Shown here: in pieces, positions 42,567 to 51,277 of the stretch
How positions within the stretch are numbered: the stretch's first letter is position 1
How the letters are laid out: each line of letters starts with the position of its first letter
From: Opitutaceae bacterium
Lineage (GTDB): Bacteria; Verrucomicrobiota; Verrucomicrobiia; Opitutales; Opitutaceae
DNA length: 64,000 nt
Assembly: GCA_030648295.1 (NCBI GenBank)
Contig: JAUSID010000289.1
Location: forward strand, 1-64,000
Reading direction: 5' to 3'
Program-made: the position numbers and the translations under genes
Notes under the pieces: generated by a model
Told to the model about the DNA's origin: nothing
Seen by the model: only the letters and a program-made list of their open reading frames with translations
Database searches by the model: none

Positions 42567-43120
42567 GAACGTGTGCCTCCCACGCCGTGCGCCCGGAGAA
42601 AGTCGGCGCAACGGCGCGTGCCTTTCGCCGCCAGCGATTCGACCGTGTGTTCGGCAATGCCGAGCAGCGCCGCGATTTCCTTCTGGGGCAGGCCTTTGAT
42701 TTTGCGGAGGAGAAGAACTTCACGGCAGCGTTCGGGTAGTGCGCGGATGGCCTCGGTGAGGAGCGCAAGCTCCTGCCTGCGGCAAACCTGCTCCACTACG
42801 TCACTGTCCTCTTCCAAGACGGCCAACTCGTCGTTTTCCGTGATCGAAATCAACTGGGCGCGCCCCTTGCGCTGGATGAAATCGCGGACCGCGTTGCGCG
42901 CGATCGCGAACAGCAGCGGCTTCGGCGCCCGCACCGTCCCGGTATTTTTCACGCGCAGCATCCGCGCGAAACAGTCCTGCACCAAATCGTCGACGTCGGC
43001 CATCGTCGGCAGCGATTGGCGCAAATACGACCGCAAGGGCTGCTCGTGGGGCAATACTTGCTCCGCGAACCAGTGCGACTGGTCACTGAAAGTTAGCTGT
43101 TCGGTCGGGGGCAAACTCAC
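42563..43120 (-). CDS. ECF-type RNA polymerase sigma factor
   Basis: The product is about 185 residues from a GTG at 43120; an open frame continues 42 codons upstream to 43246 but that leader has no family resemblance. Sigma region 2 is DVDDLVQDCFARMLRVK with the preceding YLRQSLPTMA. Region 4 is ALPERCREVLLLRKIKGLPQ, then KEIAALLGIAEHTVESLAAK, a helix-turn-helix. This is the FecI-like branch that pairs with FecR. It is the first gene of the sigma/FecR/TonB-receptor unit and would direct transcription of the receptor when released. Confidence 0.92.
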   Translation of the reverse strand: MSLPPTEQLTFSDQSHWFAEQVLPHEQPLRSYLRQSLPTMADVDDLVQDCFARMLRVKNTGTVRAPKPLLFAIARNAVRDFIQRKGRAQLISITENDELAVLEEDSDVVEQVCRRQELALLTEAIRALPERCREVLLLRKIKGLPQKEIAALLGIAEHTVESLAAKGTRRCADFLRAHGVGGTRS

Positions 43121-43310
43121 GCAGGTGAAGAAAGCGTGCGCGAGGTGTGCGCAATGCTTCAGTCTTGTCGACGTTTTTCGCGCCGATGCCGGCGCCCATC
43201 GCCAGGCTTTCGAGCGACGCGGCTGCTCCGACTCTCTCGTGGGCATTCCTCTCCCGCGCTTGACTCGCTTTCGCGGGTCTGGACCATGACCCCTTCATCT
43301 CTCACACACC

Positions 43311-43409
43311 ATGGGCCAACAACTGAACAAGGTCATCAAACGTAAACGTCGCGCGGCTTACTTGAAGCGCGTCAAAGAGCGCAACAAGACCGCAGCCAAG
43401 AAGAAGTAA
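43311..43409 (+). CDS. Small basic protein upstream of rimO (32 aa)
   Basis: The 32-residue product is MGQQLNKVIKRKRR followed by AAYLKRVKERNKTAAKKK. About 40% of residues are Lys or Arg, with a helical pattern and no acidic cluster. This composition is typical of very small ribosome- or RNA-associated proteins. The intact ATG, the clean stop at 43407 and the location 51 nt before rimO argue for a real gene, although it falls below usual length cut-offs. Two tandem hairpins separate it from rimO. I recognise no named family. Confidence 0.7.
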   Translation: MGQQLNKVIKRKRRAAYLKRVKERNKTAAKKK

Positions 43410-43410
43410 G

Positions 43411-43458
43411 AGGTTTTTGCTTCGCAAAAACCTTACGGTTTTCGCGGAGCGAAAACCG
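43411..43458. repeat. Tandem GGTTTT(T/C)GC palindromes
   Basis: The two hairpins are AGGTTTTTGC-TTC-GCAAAAACCT (43411-43433) and CGGTTTTCGC-GGA-GCGAAAACCG (43436-43458), each with 10-bp arms. They are related to the palindrome at 18896-18916. They occupy nearly all the space between the small basic protein and rimO and may attenuate transcription into rimO. Confidence 0.65.
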
Positions 43459-43460
43459 GC

Positions 43461-44873
43461 ATGATCAAAGTCAGTCTCATCTCCCTGGGCTGCGCCAAGA
43501 ATCTCGTCGATTCCGAGATCATGGTCGGCCACCTGCACCAGGCGGGCATGTTGGTCGTGCCGGAAGCCGAAAAGGCGGACGTCGTCATCGTCAACACCTG
43601 CTCGTTCATCGATTCGTCCAAGGAGGAATCGATTGGCCACATCCTCGAGATGCACGAGCAGCGCGGGATGCGGAAGCGGAGGAAGCACCAGAAGCTGATC
43701 GTGGCCGGCTGCATGTCGCAGCGGTTCGCGAAGGATTTGCCGAATGCTCTGCCGGAAGTGGACGCGTTCATCGGGCTGGATCAGGTCAACAAGGTCGCGC
43801 CCATCATCGAGGAGATTTTCGCGCGGGAACGCGGCGCCAATCACGTGCCGGTCTCGTTCATCGAAGGCCGCTCGACCTGGATTCCGGATTACGACACGCC
43901 GCGCTTCCGACTGACCCCGAAACATTTCGCGTACCTCAAGATTGCCGAGGGCTGCAATCACCCGTGCACCTTCTGCATCATCCCGCAGATTCGCGGCCGG
44001 CATCGCAGCCGCACGGTTGCGAGCGTGGTCGCCGAGGCCCGCCAGCTCGTTCGTGAAGGCGTGAAGGAAATCAACCTGATTTCGCAGGATACGACCTTCT
44101 TCGGCATGGACACGTGGGAGCAACGGCCCAGCCCGCGGACGCCGGTCGACTCTTCCCGCGGCACGGCGCTCACCACCCTCCTCCGGGAGCTGAACGCCAT
44201 CGAAGGGGATTTCTGGATACGGCTGCTCTACACGCATCCGGCGCACTGGAGCGATGAACTGATTCGCACCATCGCCGCGTGCCCGAAGGTGGCGCGGTAC
44301 ATCGATATTCCGCTCCAGCACATCAGCGACCGGATGCTCGGGTTGATGCAGCGCGAAACTACATCCGCGTACATTCGTGACCTCATCCGCCGAATCCGCG
44401 CCGGCATCCCGGGAATTGCGATTCGGACGACGTTCATCGTGGGATTTCCGGGCGAAACCGAGGCGGACGTCGACGAGCTGTGCGAATTCATTCGCGAGAC
44501 GCGTTTCGAGCGGCTCGGCGTGTTCAGGTATTCGCAGGAGGAAGGCACGCGCGCCGCGAAAATGGAGCCGCAGGTGCCGAGGAAGGTGAAGGAGGCGCGC
44601 TGGCACCGCGTCATGGCGTTGCAGAAGGAAATCGCGGCGGAGGTGAGCGAGGCATATGTCGGGCAGACGTTGAAAATCCTGGTCGAGGAGCCCGGCGTGG
44701 CGCGCGGCGAAGCCGACGCCCCCGACATCGATGGCCGCGTCTACCTGCCGATTACCGTGCCGGTGGGCGAATTCGCCACGGTGAAAATCACCGGCTACGA
44801 AGATTACGATTTGCTCGCACTGCCGGCCGGCGAGGAGCCGACCACGCGAAAAGTCGCGCGTCAGGCGCAATAG
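43461..44873 (+). CDS. rimO: Ribosomal protein S12 methylthiotransferase RimO
   Basis: The product is 470 residues from MIKVSLISLGCAKNLVDSEI. The N-terminal UPF0004 domain has C11, C47 and C84 for the auxiliary iron-sulfur cluster. The radical SAM motif is EGCNHPCTFCIIPQIRGR with C165, C169 and C172. The C-terminal TRAM domain covers about 400-465 (GQTLKILVEEPGVARGEADA). The motif SLGCAKNLVDSE and the IPLQHISDRMLGLMQR segment favour RimO over MiaB. RimO methylthiolates an aspartate of ribosomal protein S12. It is preceded by a small basic, perhaps ribosome-associated, protein. Confidence 0.95.
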   Translation: MIKVSLISLGCAKNLVDSEIMVGHLHQAGMLVVPEAEKADVVIVNTCSFIDSSKEESIGHILEMHEQRGMRKRRKHQKLIVAGCMSQRFAKDLPNALPEVDAFIGLDQVNKVAPIIEEIFARERGANHVPVSFIEGRSTWIPDYDTPRFRLTPKHFAYLKIAEGCNHPCTFCIIPQIRGRHRSRTVASVVAEARQLVREGVKEINLISQDTTFFGMDTWEQRPSPRTPVDSSRGTALTTLLRELNAIEGDFWIRLLYTHPAHWSDELIRTIAACPKVARYIDIPLQHISDRMLGLMQRETTSAYIRDLIRRIRAGIPGIAIRTTFIVGFPGETEADVDELCEFIRETRFERLGVFRYSQEEGTRAAKMEPQVPRKVKEARWHRVMALQKEIAAEVSEAYVGQTLKILVEEPGVARGEADAPDIDGRVYLPITVPVGEFATVKITGYEDYDLLALPAGEEPTTRKVARQAQ

Positions 44874-44921
44874 GCGGCTCATCAATTAGTCGTATCTGAT
44901 TTTCGAACGAGTGAATGTGCC

Positions 44922-44953
44922 GCGGAGAAGGGAGCAGGGAGAAAGGAGCAGGA
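44922..44953 (+). repeat. 32-bp G/A-rich dispersed repeat, copy 2
   Basis: GCGGAGAAGGGAGCAGGGAG followed by AAAGGAGCAGGA matches 11341-11372 with two A/G changes. It lies in the 263-bp gap between rimO and the histidine kinase. The rest of that gap is AT-richer than the surroundings (about 45040-45136) and probably holds the kinase promoter, though no definite boxes can be assigned. Confidence 0.7.
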
Positions 44954-45136
44954 ATAAGCCATAGCGGTACTCGTGCCGACGGGCTGTTGGATCTACGGGA
45001 GCCTGTTACGGCGGACTACTGGGGTGGTTACCGGGTATGCGTATCGCCACGGAGTATGATTAGTAAGTAACTGATAAGTATATCCGCATTTTGATTTCGG
45101 CGGATTTTATCGGGATGAAACTAGGGTCTAACACCT

Positions 45137-46705
45137 ATGTTTTTTGGGGTCCAACTTTTCAATGCCTTCGTCGAATATCGCGCCGACGTGTGCCTCGCCT
45201 TGTTAGCAGGCGCCGCTGTCTGCGGGGCGATCAAGGCGCGCGCATGGAAGCGTCGGTCCGATGTGACTCTCCCGGCGGACCGATGCGCCGCCGCCATGGG
45301 TCCCGTTATCCTGGCGATCGCCGCGGCCGAGCTGGCGACGGCTTTCGCGTGGGTGTCGGGCGGTTCGTTGGAAGTGATGCGCAGCGTGGTGTTGGTGGCG
45401 GGAGTGGCCGTCTCGATCGTGCTTCTGGTCGCGGAGCTTCGCTGTGAACGATTGCGCGCCGAATTGCGGAGGCATGCCGGCGTCGGGCAGCAACTCCAGC
45501 AGGCAAAGACCGCGGCGGACGAAGCGAGCCGGGTTAAAAGCGATTTTCTCGCGGTGATGAGTCACGAGATGCGCACGCCACTGAACGCGGTCACTGGCTT
45601 TGCCACGCTCCTCCGGGAAACCAGGCTCGACGATGCGCAACGCGATTACGTTCGCACCATCGCCGGCGAAGCGGCGCGATTGACGTCGTTAATCAACGAC
45701 ATCCTCGACCTGACCAAGATCGAGGAGGGCCGGCTGACGCTCGAGCGGCTGCCGTTCGCCCCGGTCGAAACGGGACAGGAGGTGTTGCGGTTGCTGCAAA
45801 ACCGCGCCGCCGAGCAGAAACTGGATCTTCGTTTCGAGCCGCTGTTGACATCGCCGCTGCTCGTCGCGGGCGACCCGCTGCGCTTCCGGCAGGTGTTGCT
45901 CAACCTGATCGACAACGCGGTCAAGTTTACGGCGAGAGGCTCGGTCACACTGTACCTTTCCTGGAAACCTCCGGCCGAACCGGGTGAGACGGGCGAACTC
46001 GGCGTCACGGTGAAAGACACGGGCATTGGAATCCCGGCGTCAAAGTTGAACAACCTTTTCCAGATGTTCATGCAGGTCGATACGTCGACGACGCGCCGTT
46101 ATGGCGGCACGGGGCTCGGGCTCGCGATCTGCCAGCGACTTGTCCGGTTGATGGGCGGCGAAATATCCGTGCGCAGCACCGTGGGCGAAGGATCGGAGTT
46201 CAGCTTTTCGCTGCCGGTCACCGCAGTGGCCGCACCCGTGGCTACGGTTGAAATCGATCCGCCGCCCGCGCCCGCGTCATCGCGACGCCCCCGCGTGCTC
46301 GTGGTCGATGACATGGAGACAAACCGCTTTCTGCTGGAAATCTTTCTGCGGCGGCACGGGTTCGACCCGGATGTCGCGTCCGGTGGCGAGGAGGCCATCG
46401 CCCTGGCGGCCAAGAAACCTTACGACGCGATCCTCATGGACCTGCAGATGCCGGATCTCGACGGCTACACTGCCGCCCGCCGTATCCGCGAAGCAGAGAC
46501 GGGGGGCCAACACACGCCGATTCTCGCCCTGACGGCATCCATCGCGAAGGGGACGCGCGACAAATGCCTCGCCGCCGGCATGGACGAACACCTCACGAAG
46601 CCGCTCGATTTGCGACGCTTCAAGGAATTGCTCGACGGCTACATCACGACCCGGACTAAACCCAATCCGGCCCGGCATGGTCCGGCGCACACCGCACGGT
46701 GCTAG
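45137..46705 (+). CDS. Hybrid sensor histidine kinase with C-terminal receiver
   Basis: The product is 522 residues from ATG at 45137. There are two or three N-terminal membrane helices (about 15-33, 53-72, 83-100) with almost no periplasmic domain, then a short coiled coil. The HisKA box FLAVMSHEMRTPLNAVTGFA carries phospho-accepting H143. HATPase_c motifs are LLNLIDNAVKFT (N box, 254-265), VKDTGIGIP (292-300) and RYGGTGLGLAIC (321-332). The receiver domain (385-500) has DD at 391-392, the phospho-acceptor D435 in ILMDLQMPD, and the conserved Lys in HLTKPLD. No output domain or partner regulator is adjacent, so the phosphorelay target is unknown. It would sense a membrane or cytoplasmic cue. 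Confidence 0.93.
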   Translation: MFFGVQLFNAFVEYRADVCLALLAGAAVCGAIKARAWKRRSDVTLPADRCAAAMGPVILAIAAAELATAFAWVSGGSLEVMRSVVLVAGVAVSIVLLVAELRCERLRAELRRHAGVGQQLQQAKTAADEASRVKSDFLAVMSHEMRTPLNAVTGFATLLRETRLDDAQRDYVRTIAGEAARLTSLINDILDLTKIEEGRLTLERLPFAPVETGQEVLRLLQNRAAEQKLDLRFEPLLTSPLLVAGDPLRFRQVLLNLIDNAVKFTARGSVTLYLSWKPPAEPGETGELGVTVKDTGIGIPASKLNNLFQMFMQVDTSTTRRYGGTGLGLAICQRLVRLMGGEISVRSTVGEGSEFSFSLPVTAVAAPVATVEIDPPPAPASSRRPRVLVVDDMETNRFLLEIFLRRHGFDPDVASGGEEAIALAAKKPYDAILMDLQMPDLDGYTAARRIREAETGGQHTPILALTASIAKGTRDKCLAAGMDEHLTKPLDLRRFKELLDGYITTRTKPNPARHGPAHTARC

Positions 46706-46732
46706 ACCCAACGTTTTTATTTTTGGACCTGT

Positions 46733-47539
46733 TTAATTTCCGCCGCTCGCCGCCGCGCTGGTCTTCGCCTGTGTCGTGGCCGCCTGCCTGGCCATCTCCG
46801 CGATGTCGGCAGCGGGCAACACCACCATCCACGTTGGCCGCCCGTTCGCGAAATGTTGCAGCGAGATCCCGAGCACGCGTCCTTGAGGATCGAATACGGG
46901 CGTCGCGATCGACTGCTCCGTCAGCATGAAAAACCGCCGCGGCTTCTCGACAATGCCAATCACCTCGGTCGCACGCACGGTCGGCACCCGTTGGAGCGTC
47001 TTGGGCGCGCGCGAGACGAAGAAATAGTTTCCCAGGACAACTCCTTCCGCCGGCTTGGTCAGATCGACGTGTGCATACTCGCGACCCGGCTCCACCGTTT
47101 CCGGCGCCATGAACGCGAGATCGAGGTCGGCATCCTTGAGGACAAATCGCGCCGGCACCTCCTTGCCGTCGGCGAGCCGCAGCTTCACTTCCTTGAAGTC
47201 GGTGCCGACCAGTTCCGGCGCGCGGCCCCCGCCCTGCTGCGAATTGCGCATGGCATCGAACTGTACCTGGGGATCAACCGCGGCGAGTGTCGTCACGGTC
47301 AACCCCGTCGCGGAAATGACGGTGCCGTTGATCTCGATTCGTTGTTCGCGCGCCGGCAGCTCCCGATCGCCCATCTTCATCTTCAGCGTCACGACGAGTT
47401 CCACCCCGACCACGGCGTCGGCGTATCGTTTGGCCAACGCCCGGCCGGCGGCGGCGTCGGCCTCCGGGGCCGCGGCGAGCGGCAGGGCAGCCCCCGCGAC
47501 CAGCGCGGCCGCAAGCACGATTGAGGAGGAATGTTTCAT
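46733..47539 (-). CDS. Trypsin-like pseudoprotease (inactive HtrA-type paralogue)
   Basis: The product is 268 residues from MKHSSSIVLAAALVAGAALP, a signal peptide. The chain follows the trypsin-like fold of its upstream neighbour: INGTVISATGLTVTTLAAVD aligns with the HtrA segment around the catalytic His, DADLDLAFM with the Asp segment, and EQSIATPVFDPQGRVLGI with the GNSGGP serine loop. The catalytic His is replaced by Leu or Ala (85-86) and the Ser by Ile (211); only the Asp (about 140) remains. There is no PDZ domain. Its ATG overlaps the stop of the active HtrA-like gene by 4 nt. A regulatory or substrate-holding role with that protease is likely but unproven. Confidence 0.8.
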   Translation of the reverse strand: MKHSSSIVLAAALVAGAALPLAAAPEADAAAGRALAKRYADAVVGVELVVTLKMKMGDRELPAREQRIEINGTVISATGLTVTTLAAVDPQVQFDAMRNSQQGGGRAPELVGTDFKEVKLRLADGKEVPARFVLKDADLDLAFMAPETVEPGREYAHVDLTKPAEGVVLGNYFFVSRAPKTLQRVPTVRATEVIGIVEKPRRFFMLTEQSIATPVFDPQGRVLGISLQHFANGRPTWMVVLPAADIAEMARQAATTQAKTSAAASGGN

Positions 47540-49623
47540 GGGGTTGATTTGACCGGCTTGAGGTTGATTTCGACGAACTGCGTCTGGCCTCGGCGCCGCA
47601 CGAGCAGCACCCACCATGACTTGCCGTTGGCCACCGTCTCTTCGCGCGAGCGTTTCAGGTCTTCCAGATTCATGACGCGGGTCGTGCCTGCCATTTCGAT
47701 GACGTCGTCGGCTCGCAATCCGGCCAGCGCCGCCCAGCCCGCGGGCACTGCGCTTTCCACGATTGCGCCCCGGGCATCGGTGGCGATCTGGAGTTTCACG
47801 CGATCGTCGAACGCGATGTCGCGCGCCGAAAACTCCAGCGCGAGATCCTGCCACCACGCCATTTCCGCCGGCGGAACCGGCTGCTCCTCCAGCGTCACCT
47901 TCACGTCCTTTGCCGCGCCCTCGCGCCAGATCGAGAATACCGCCTCGGTGCCGGAACGATACTGGCGTATCTGGCGTGCCAGTACATCGCTGTCCTCCTG
48001 CCGCCGGGCCGGGACCACGGTGCCATCGATGGCGAGGATGATGTCGCCGATTTGCAGGCCGGACTTCTCCGCCTGCGTGCCGGGGTAGATCCGCGTCAGC
48101 CGGGCACCACCGTCGGCCTTGACCCCGAGCCGCGTCGAGAGCTTGGGCGTGAGCGGCTGCGACGAGGCGCCGAGCCAGGCCTTGCGCGCCTGGAGGGTCA
48201 CGTTGCGTTCGTCGAGCGCGCGGAGTTCGACGACGGAACTCAGCACCGCGCCGTCGCGTCGGACGCTCGCGAGGACAGTGCGCACGCCCTTGGGCGCATC
48301 TTCCATCAGCGTCCGGGTCAGTTCGCGCAACTCGGCAACCGTGCCCACCGGCTTCCCGTCGACTGCGATCAGGATGTCTTCGCGGCGAAGCGTTGGCTCG
48401 GCCTGACCGCATGGGCCCGCCGGCCGGACATTCTCCAGCCACACGCCACGAACATCGGGCAGACGCTCTTCCCGCGCGAGCTTCGGGGTGATATCACGGG
48501 CCACCGCACCCCACGTCCGCAGTTCGACATCGTCCGCACGCGCTGGCTCGCGCTTGGTGAGCTTGAGCCGCGCGGACTGTTTTTTTCCCGCGCGTACAAA
48601 TTCGACCGTGAAATCACTGTCCGGCATCTGGCTTGCCTCGATGCGGTAAAAATGCGCCACGGCTTTTTCCTCGGCACCCTCGATGTCGTGACCATCGCAC
48701 GCGAAAATCACGTCGCCGGGTTCCAGCGCCGCCCCCGCCGCGGGGGAACCCGCGGCGACATCGCCGACGACCACGCCCTTGGCCTCCCCGTCGGCCTCCA
48801 GCCTGGGCTGCACCGTCAGGCCGGACCAGCCGCGGGTCACGCGGCCATGCTTGATAATCTGCTCGGCGACCACACGCGCGAGGTTGCTCGGAATCGCGCC
48901 GCTCAGGCTCACCACGCCGATTTCGTTGATGCCAACAATATCGCCGCGCGAATTCACGAGCGGACCACCGCTATTGCCGCCGAAAATCCGGGCATCGTGC
49001 AACACCCAGCGCACCAGTTGCCCGACGTCCTCGCCGCGCAACATCATCCGGCCGACCGTCTGCTCCGGCAGCACGAGCGAGGGGTTCGACACCACGCCGC
49101 GCGTGACCGATTGCGAGAGAAACCCGGGGCTGCCGAGCGCGAACACTTCCTCACCGGCGACCAGCGACGATGAATCGCCAAACTTCGCCGTCACCAGCGG
49201 TGCCGCATCCTTCGGCCGCTGCGTGAGCTCGAGCTGCAACACCGCCAGATCCGTCAGCGCATCCTGGCCGACGAGCCGCGCCTCGACATGCGAACCGTCG
49301 TAGAGGTAGCAGCGGAAAAAGTCACCATCCTCCGTGACATGACAATTCGTGACCAGATGCCCCTCGAGTGAAATGATGACGCCGCTGCCGCCGGTCCACT
49401 GCTTGGTCAGCCGGCCGTCGCTCGGCCGCAGGCGAATCGCCTCGATTCGAACAATCGAGGGAAAGACGCGCGTGAGCATCGGATCCTCGGCCGGCGTCAA
49501 TTTGGCCTGAGCAGACGCGGGCGGCTTGGCGCCATTGGCCGCCGCGAGAACGGCGGCGCCGCTCAAACACCACGCGCCGCAACAGAGAATCGCGCACATC
49601 CATCGGCTCATCAACAAGGTCAT
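47536..49623 (-). CDS. HtrA/DegP-like serine protease with several PDZ domains
   Basis: The product is 695 residues with the start at MTLLMSRWMCAILCCGAWCL, a signal peptide; an ATG 12 nt inside is possible. The catalytic triad is complete: H95 in LVTNCHV, D125 in DALTDLAVL, S218 in GGNSGGPL. Downstream are PDZ-type domains at about 285-360 (GVVVGDVAAGSPAAGAALEP), 400-470, 510-590 (LTRIYPGTQAEKSGLQIGDI) and a last one near 620-690 (VPAGWAALAGLRADDVIEM). This is about 200 residues longer than typical DegP, which has two PDZ domains. It should degrade or chaperone misfolded periplasmic proteins. It is followed, with overlap, by its catalytically dead paralogue. Confidence 0.9.
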   Translation of the reverse strand: MTLLMSRWMCAILCCGAWCLSGAAVLAAANGAKPPASAQAKLTPAEDPMLTRVFPSIVRIEAIRLRPSDGRLTKQWTGGSGVIISLEGHLVTNCHVTEDGDFFRCYLYDGSHVEARLVGQDALTDLAVLQLELTQRPKDAAPLVTAKFGDSSSLVAGEEVFALGSPGFLSQSVTRGVVSNPSLVLPEQTVGRMMLRGEDVGQLVRWVLHDARIFGGNSGGPLVNSRGDIVGINEIGVVSLSGAIPSNLARVVAEQIIKHGRVTRGWSGLTVQPRLEADGEAKGVVVGDVAAGSPAAGAALEPGDVIFACDGHDIEGAEEKAVAHFYRIEASQMPDSDFTVEFVRAGKKQSARLKLTKREPARADDVELRTWGAVARDITPKLAREERLPDVRGVWLENVRPAGPCGQAEPTLRREDILIAVDGKPVGTVAELRELTRTLMEDAPKGVRTVLASVRRDGAVLSSVVELRALDERNVTLQARKAWLGASSQPLTPKLSTRLGVKADGGARLTRIYPGTQAEKSGLQIGDIILAIDGTVVPARRQEDSDVLARQIRQYRSGTEAVFSIWREGAAKDVKVTLEEQPVPPAEMAWWQDLALEFSARDIAFDDRVKLQIATDARGAIVESAVPAGWAALAGLRADDVIEMAGTTRVMNLEDLKRSREETVANGKSWWVLLVRRRGQTQFVEINLKPVKSTP

Positions 49624-49685
49624 AAATGGGGACGGGGTCCCCGGGGAAAGAGGCGAACTGGGCGCGTGACGCAAGCGGCAAACGC

Positions 49686-51185
49686 TCAGAACGCCTGGGC
49701 GGCGGCCACGTACTTGCCAATGATCCCGTCGAAACTGCCATTGGTGAAGAAAACGACGACGCGCGGTTTGCCGCCGCCACTCGATGCCGGCTGCGTGTTC
49801 GCCAGCAGCTTTTCGAGCAGCGCCGCGTTGCTCGCGGCGAAATGCGCCTCGACTCCCTGGGTCTCGAGGTGTTGCGCCACCGCCTCGGGATCGAAGCGTT
49901 CCTCGGGCCGGAGCCTTTCGCCACGGTTCACCGGCCCAAGGTAAACCTCGTCGGCCTGCGCCAGGGCGCGCATGAATCCGGACTGCATCGTTTTTATGCG
50001 CGCGGTGTTGCTGCGCGGCTCGAACACCGCCGTGAGGAGCGCTCCCGCAAAGCGCGCCCGGAACGACTGCAATGTTTCCGCCAGCGCCGTGGGATGGTGA
50101 CCGAAGTCCTCAATCACCGTGACCCGCGCATTGCGCAGCAGGACCTCCTGGCGTCGCTTCACGCCCCGAAATCGCGCCAGCGAATCGAGGCCCATCCCGC
50201 GCGGATCCGGCGTATCCGAGTTCTGGACGGGCGCGGAATAGTCTGCCGCTGCCATGGCCGGCGTCGTGTGAGCCTCGGACGCCAGCGCGAGTCCGGCCGC
50301 TGTCGCCGCCATCGCGGCGTTGCGGGCATTGTAGAGTCCGGACATCGACCAGCGCACCTCCGTCCAAGGCAGGCCACGCCACTGCAGCTTGAACGATGCA
50401 CCGGTGCCGTCCTCCGCAAAATCGACCAGCCGGGTGTCGCACTTCTCGCCTGTGCCGACGGAAACCACGCGCGTCCAGGGCATCGCCCCCAACGCGCGCA
50501 GGTTCGAATCGTCGCCGTTGATGACCACAAAGCCGTTGCGTGGCACGATCCGCACCAGATGCGTGAACGTCCGCTGCACGTCGGCGAGGTCGCGAAAGAT
50601 GTCGGCGTGATCGAACTCGAGGTTGTTCAGCACCGCGATCCGCGGCGCGTAATGGATGAACTTGCTCCGCTTGTCGAAAAACGCGCTGTCGTATTCGTCG
50701 CCCTCGATCACAAACGGATCCGATTCGGTGCCGAGATGGCTGCCGGTCGGCGGATCCTGCGGCACACCGCCGATCAGAAACCCCGGATCACGGCCCGCCG
50801 CGCGGAGCAGAAACGCCGTCAGTGCCGTGGTCGTCGTCTTGCCGTGCGTACCGCAGATGACGAGGTTTCGCCGGCGGCGGAGGACGAGCTCGTTGAGCAT
50901 GGCCGGCAGCGAAGTGAAGGCGAGCGCGCGCGTATCCAGCAGCCACTCCACCTCGGGATTGCCGCGCGTCATCGCGTTGCCGATGACGACCAGATCAGGC
51001 GCGAGCGCCGCGAGCCGCGCGGGATCGTAGCCCTCGTGGACGGTGATGCCCGCATCGGCGAGCACCGTGCTCATCGGCGGATAAACGCCCGCGTCCGCGC
51101 CGGAAACCTCGTGGCCGTTCGCCCGCGCGAGCAGCGCCGCGTTGCCCATCGCCGTCCCACCCACGCCCATGAAATACGTTTTCAT
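49686..51185 (-). CDS. mpl: UDP-MurNAc : L-Ala-gamma-D-Glu-meso-DAP ligase Mpl
   Basis: The product is 499 residues from MKTYFMGVGGTAMGNAALLA. Mur-ligase architecture: N-terminal Rossmann domain; ATP loop VICGTHGKTTTTALTAF (P-loop 112-118); GDEYDSAFFDKRSKF and LNNLEFDHADIF in the central domain; and a C-terminal domain with EDFGHHPTA and FEPRSNTARIKTMQ. The EYDSAFFDKRSKF motif distinguishes Mpl from MurC. Mpl joins recycled murein tripeptide to UDP-N-acetylmuramate in the cytoplasm. Length is normal. The start sits 92 nt from a decayed gene fragment, marking the boundary of the accessory island. Confidence 0.94.
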   Translation of the reverse strand: MKTYFMGVGGTAMGNAALLARANGHEVSGADAGVYPPMSTVLADAGITVHEGYDPARLAALAPDLVVIGNAMTRGNPEVEWLLDTRALAFTSLPAMLNELVLRRRRNLVICGTHGKTTTTALTAFLLRAAGRDPGFLIGGVPQDPPTGSHLGTESDPFVIEGDEYDSAFFDKRSKFIHYAPRIAVLNNLEFDHADIFRDLADVQRTFTHLVRIVPRNGFVVINGDDSNLRALGAMPWTRVVSVGTGEKCDTRLVDFAEDGTGASFKLQWRGLPWTEVRWSMSGLYNARNAAMAATAAGLALASEAHTTPAMAAADYSAPVQNSDTPDPRGMGLDSLARFRGVKRRQEVLLRNARVTVIEDFGHHPTALAETLQSFRARFAGALLTAVFEPRSNTARIKTMQSGFMRALAQADEVYLGPVNRGERLRPEERFDPEAVAQHLETQGVEAHFAASNAALLEKLLANTQPASSGGGKPRVVVFFTNGSFDGIIGKYVAAAQAF

Positions 51186-51277
51186 TGCCCTACTCTGCAA
51201 CTCCGCTCCGAAATGCGGAAATCGGAATACAGATTTGTTCTTTTTTCGTTCGTCCGGTGCAGGAGGTGGAATAAGAA

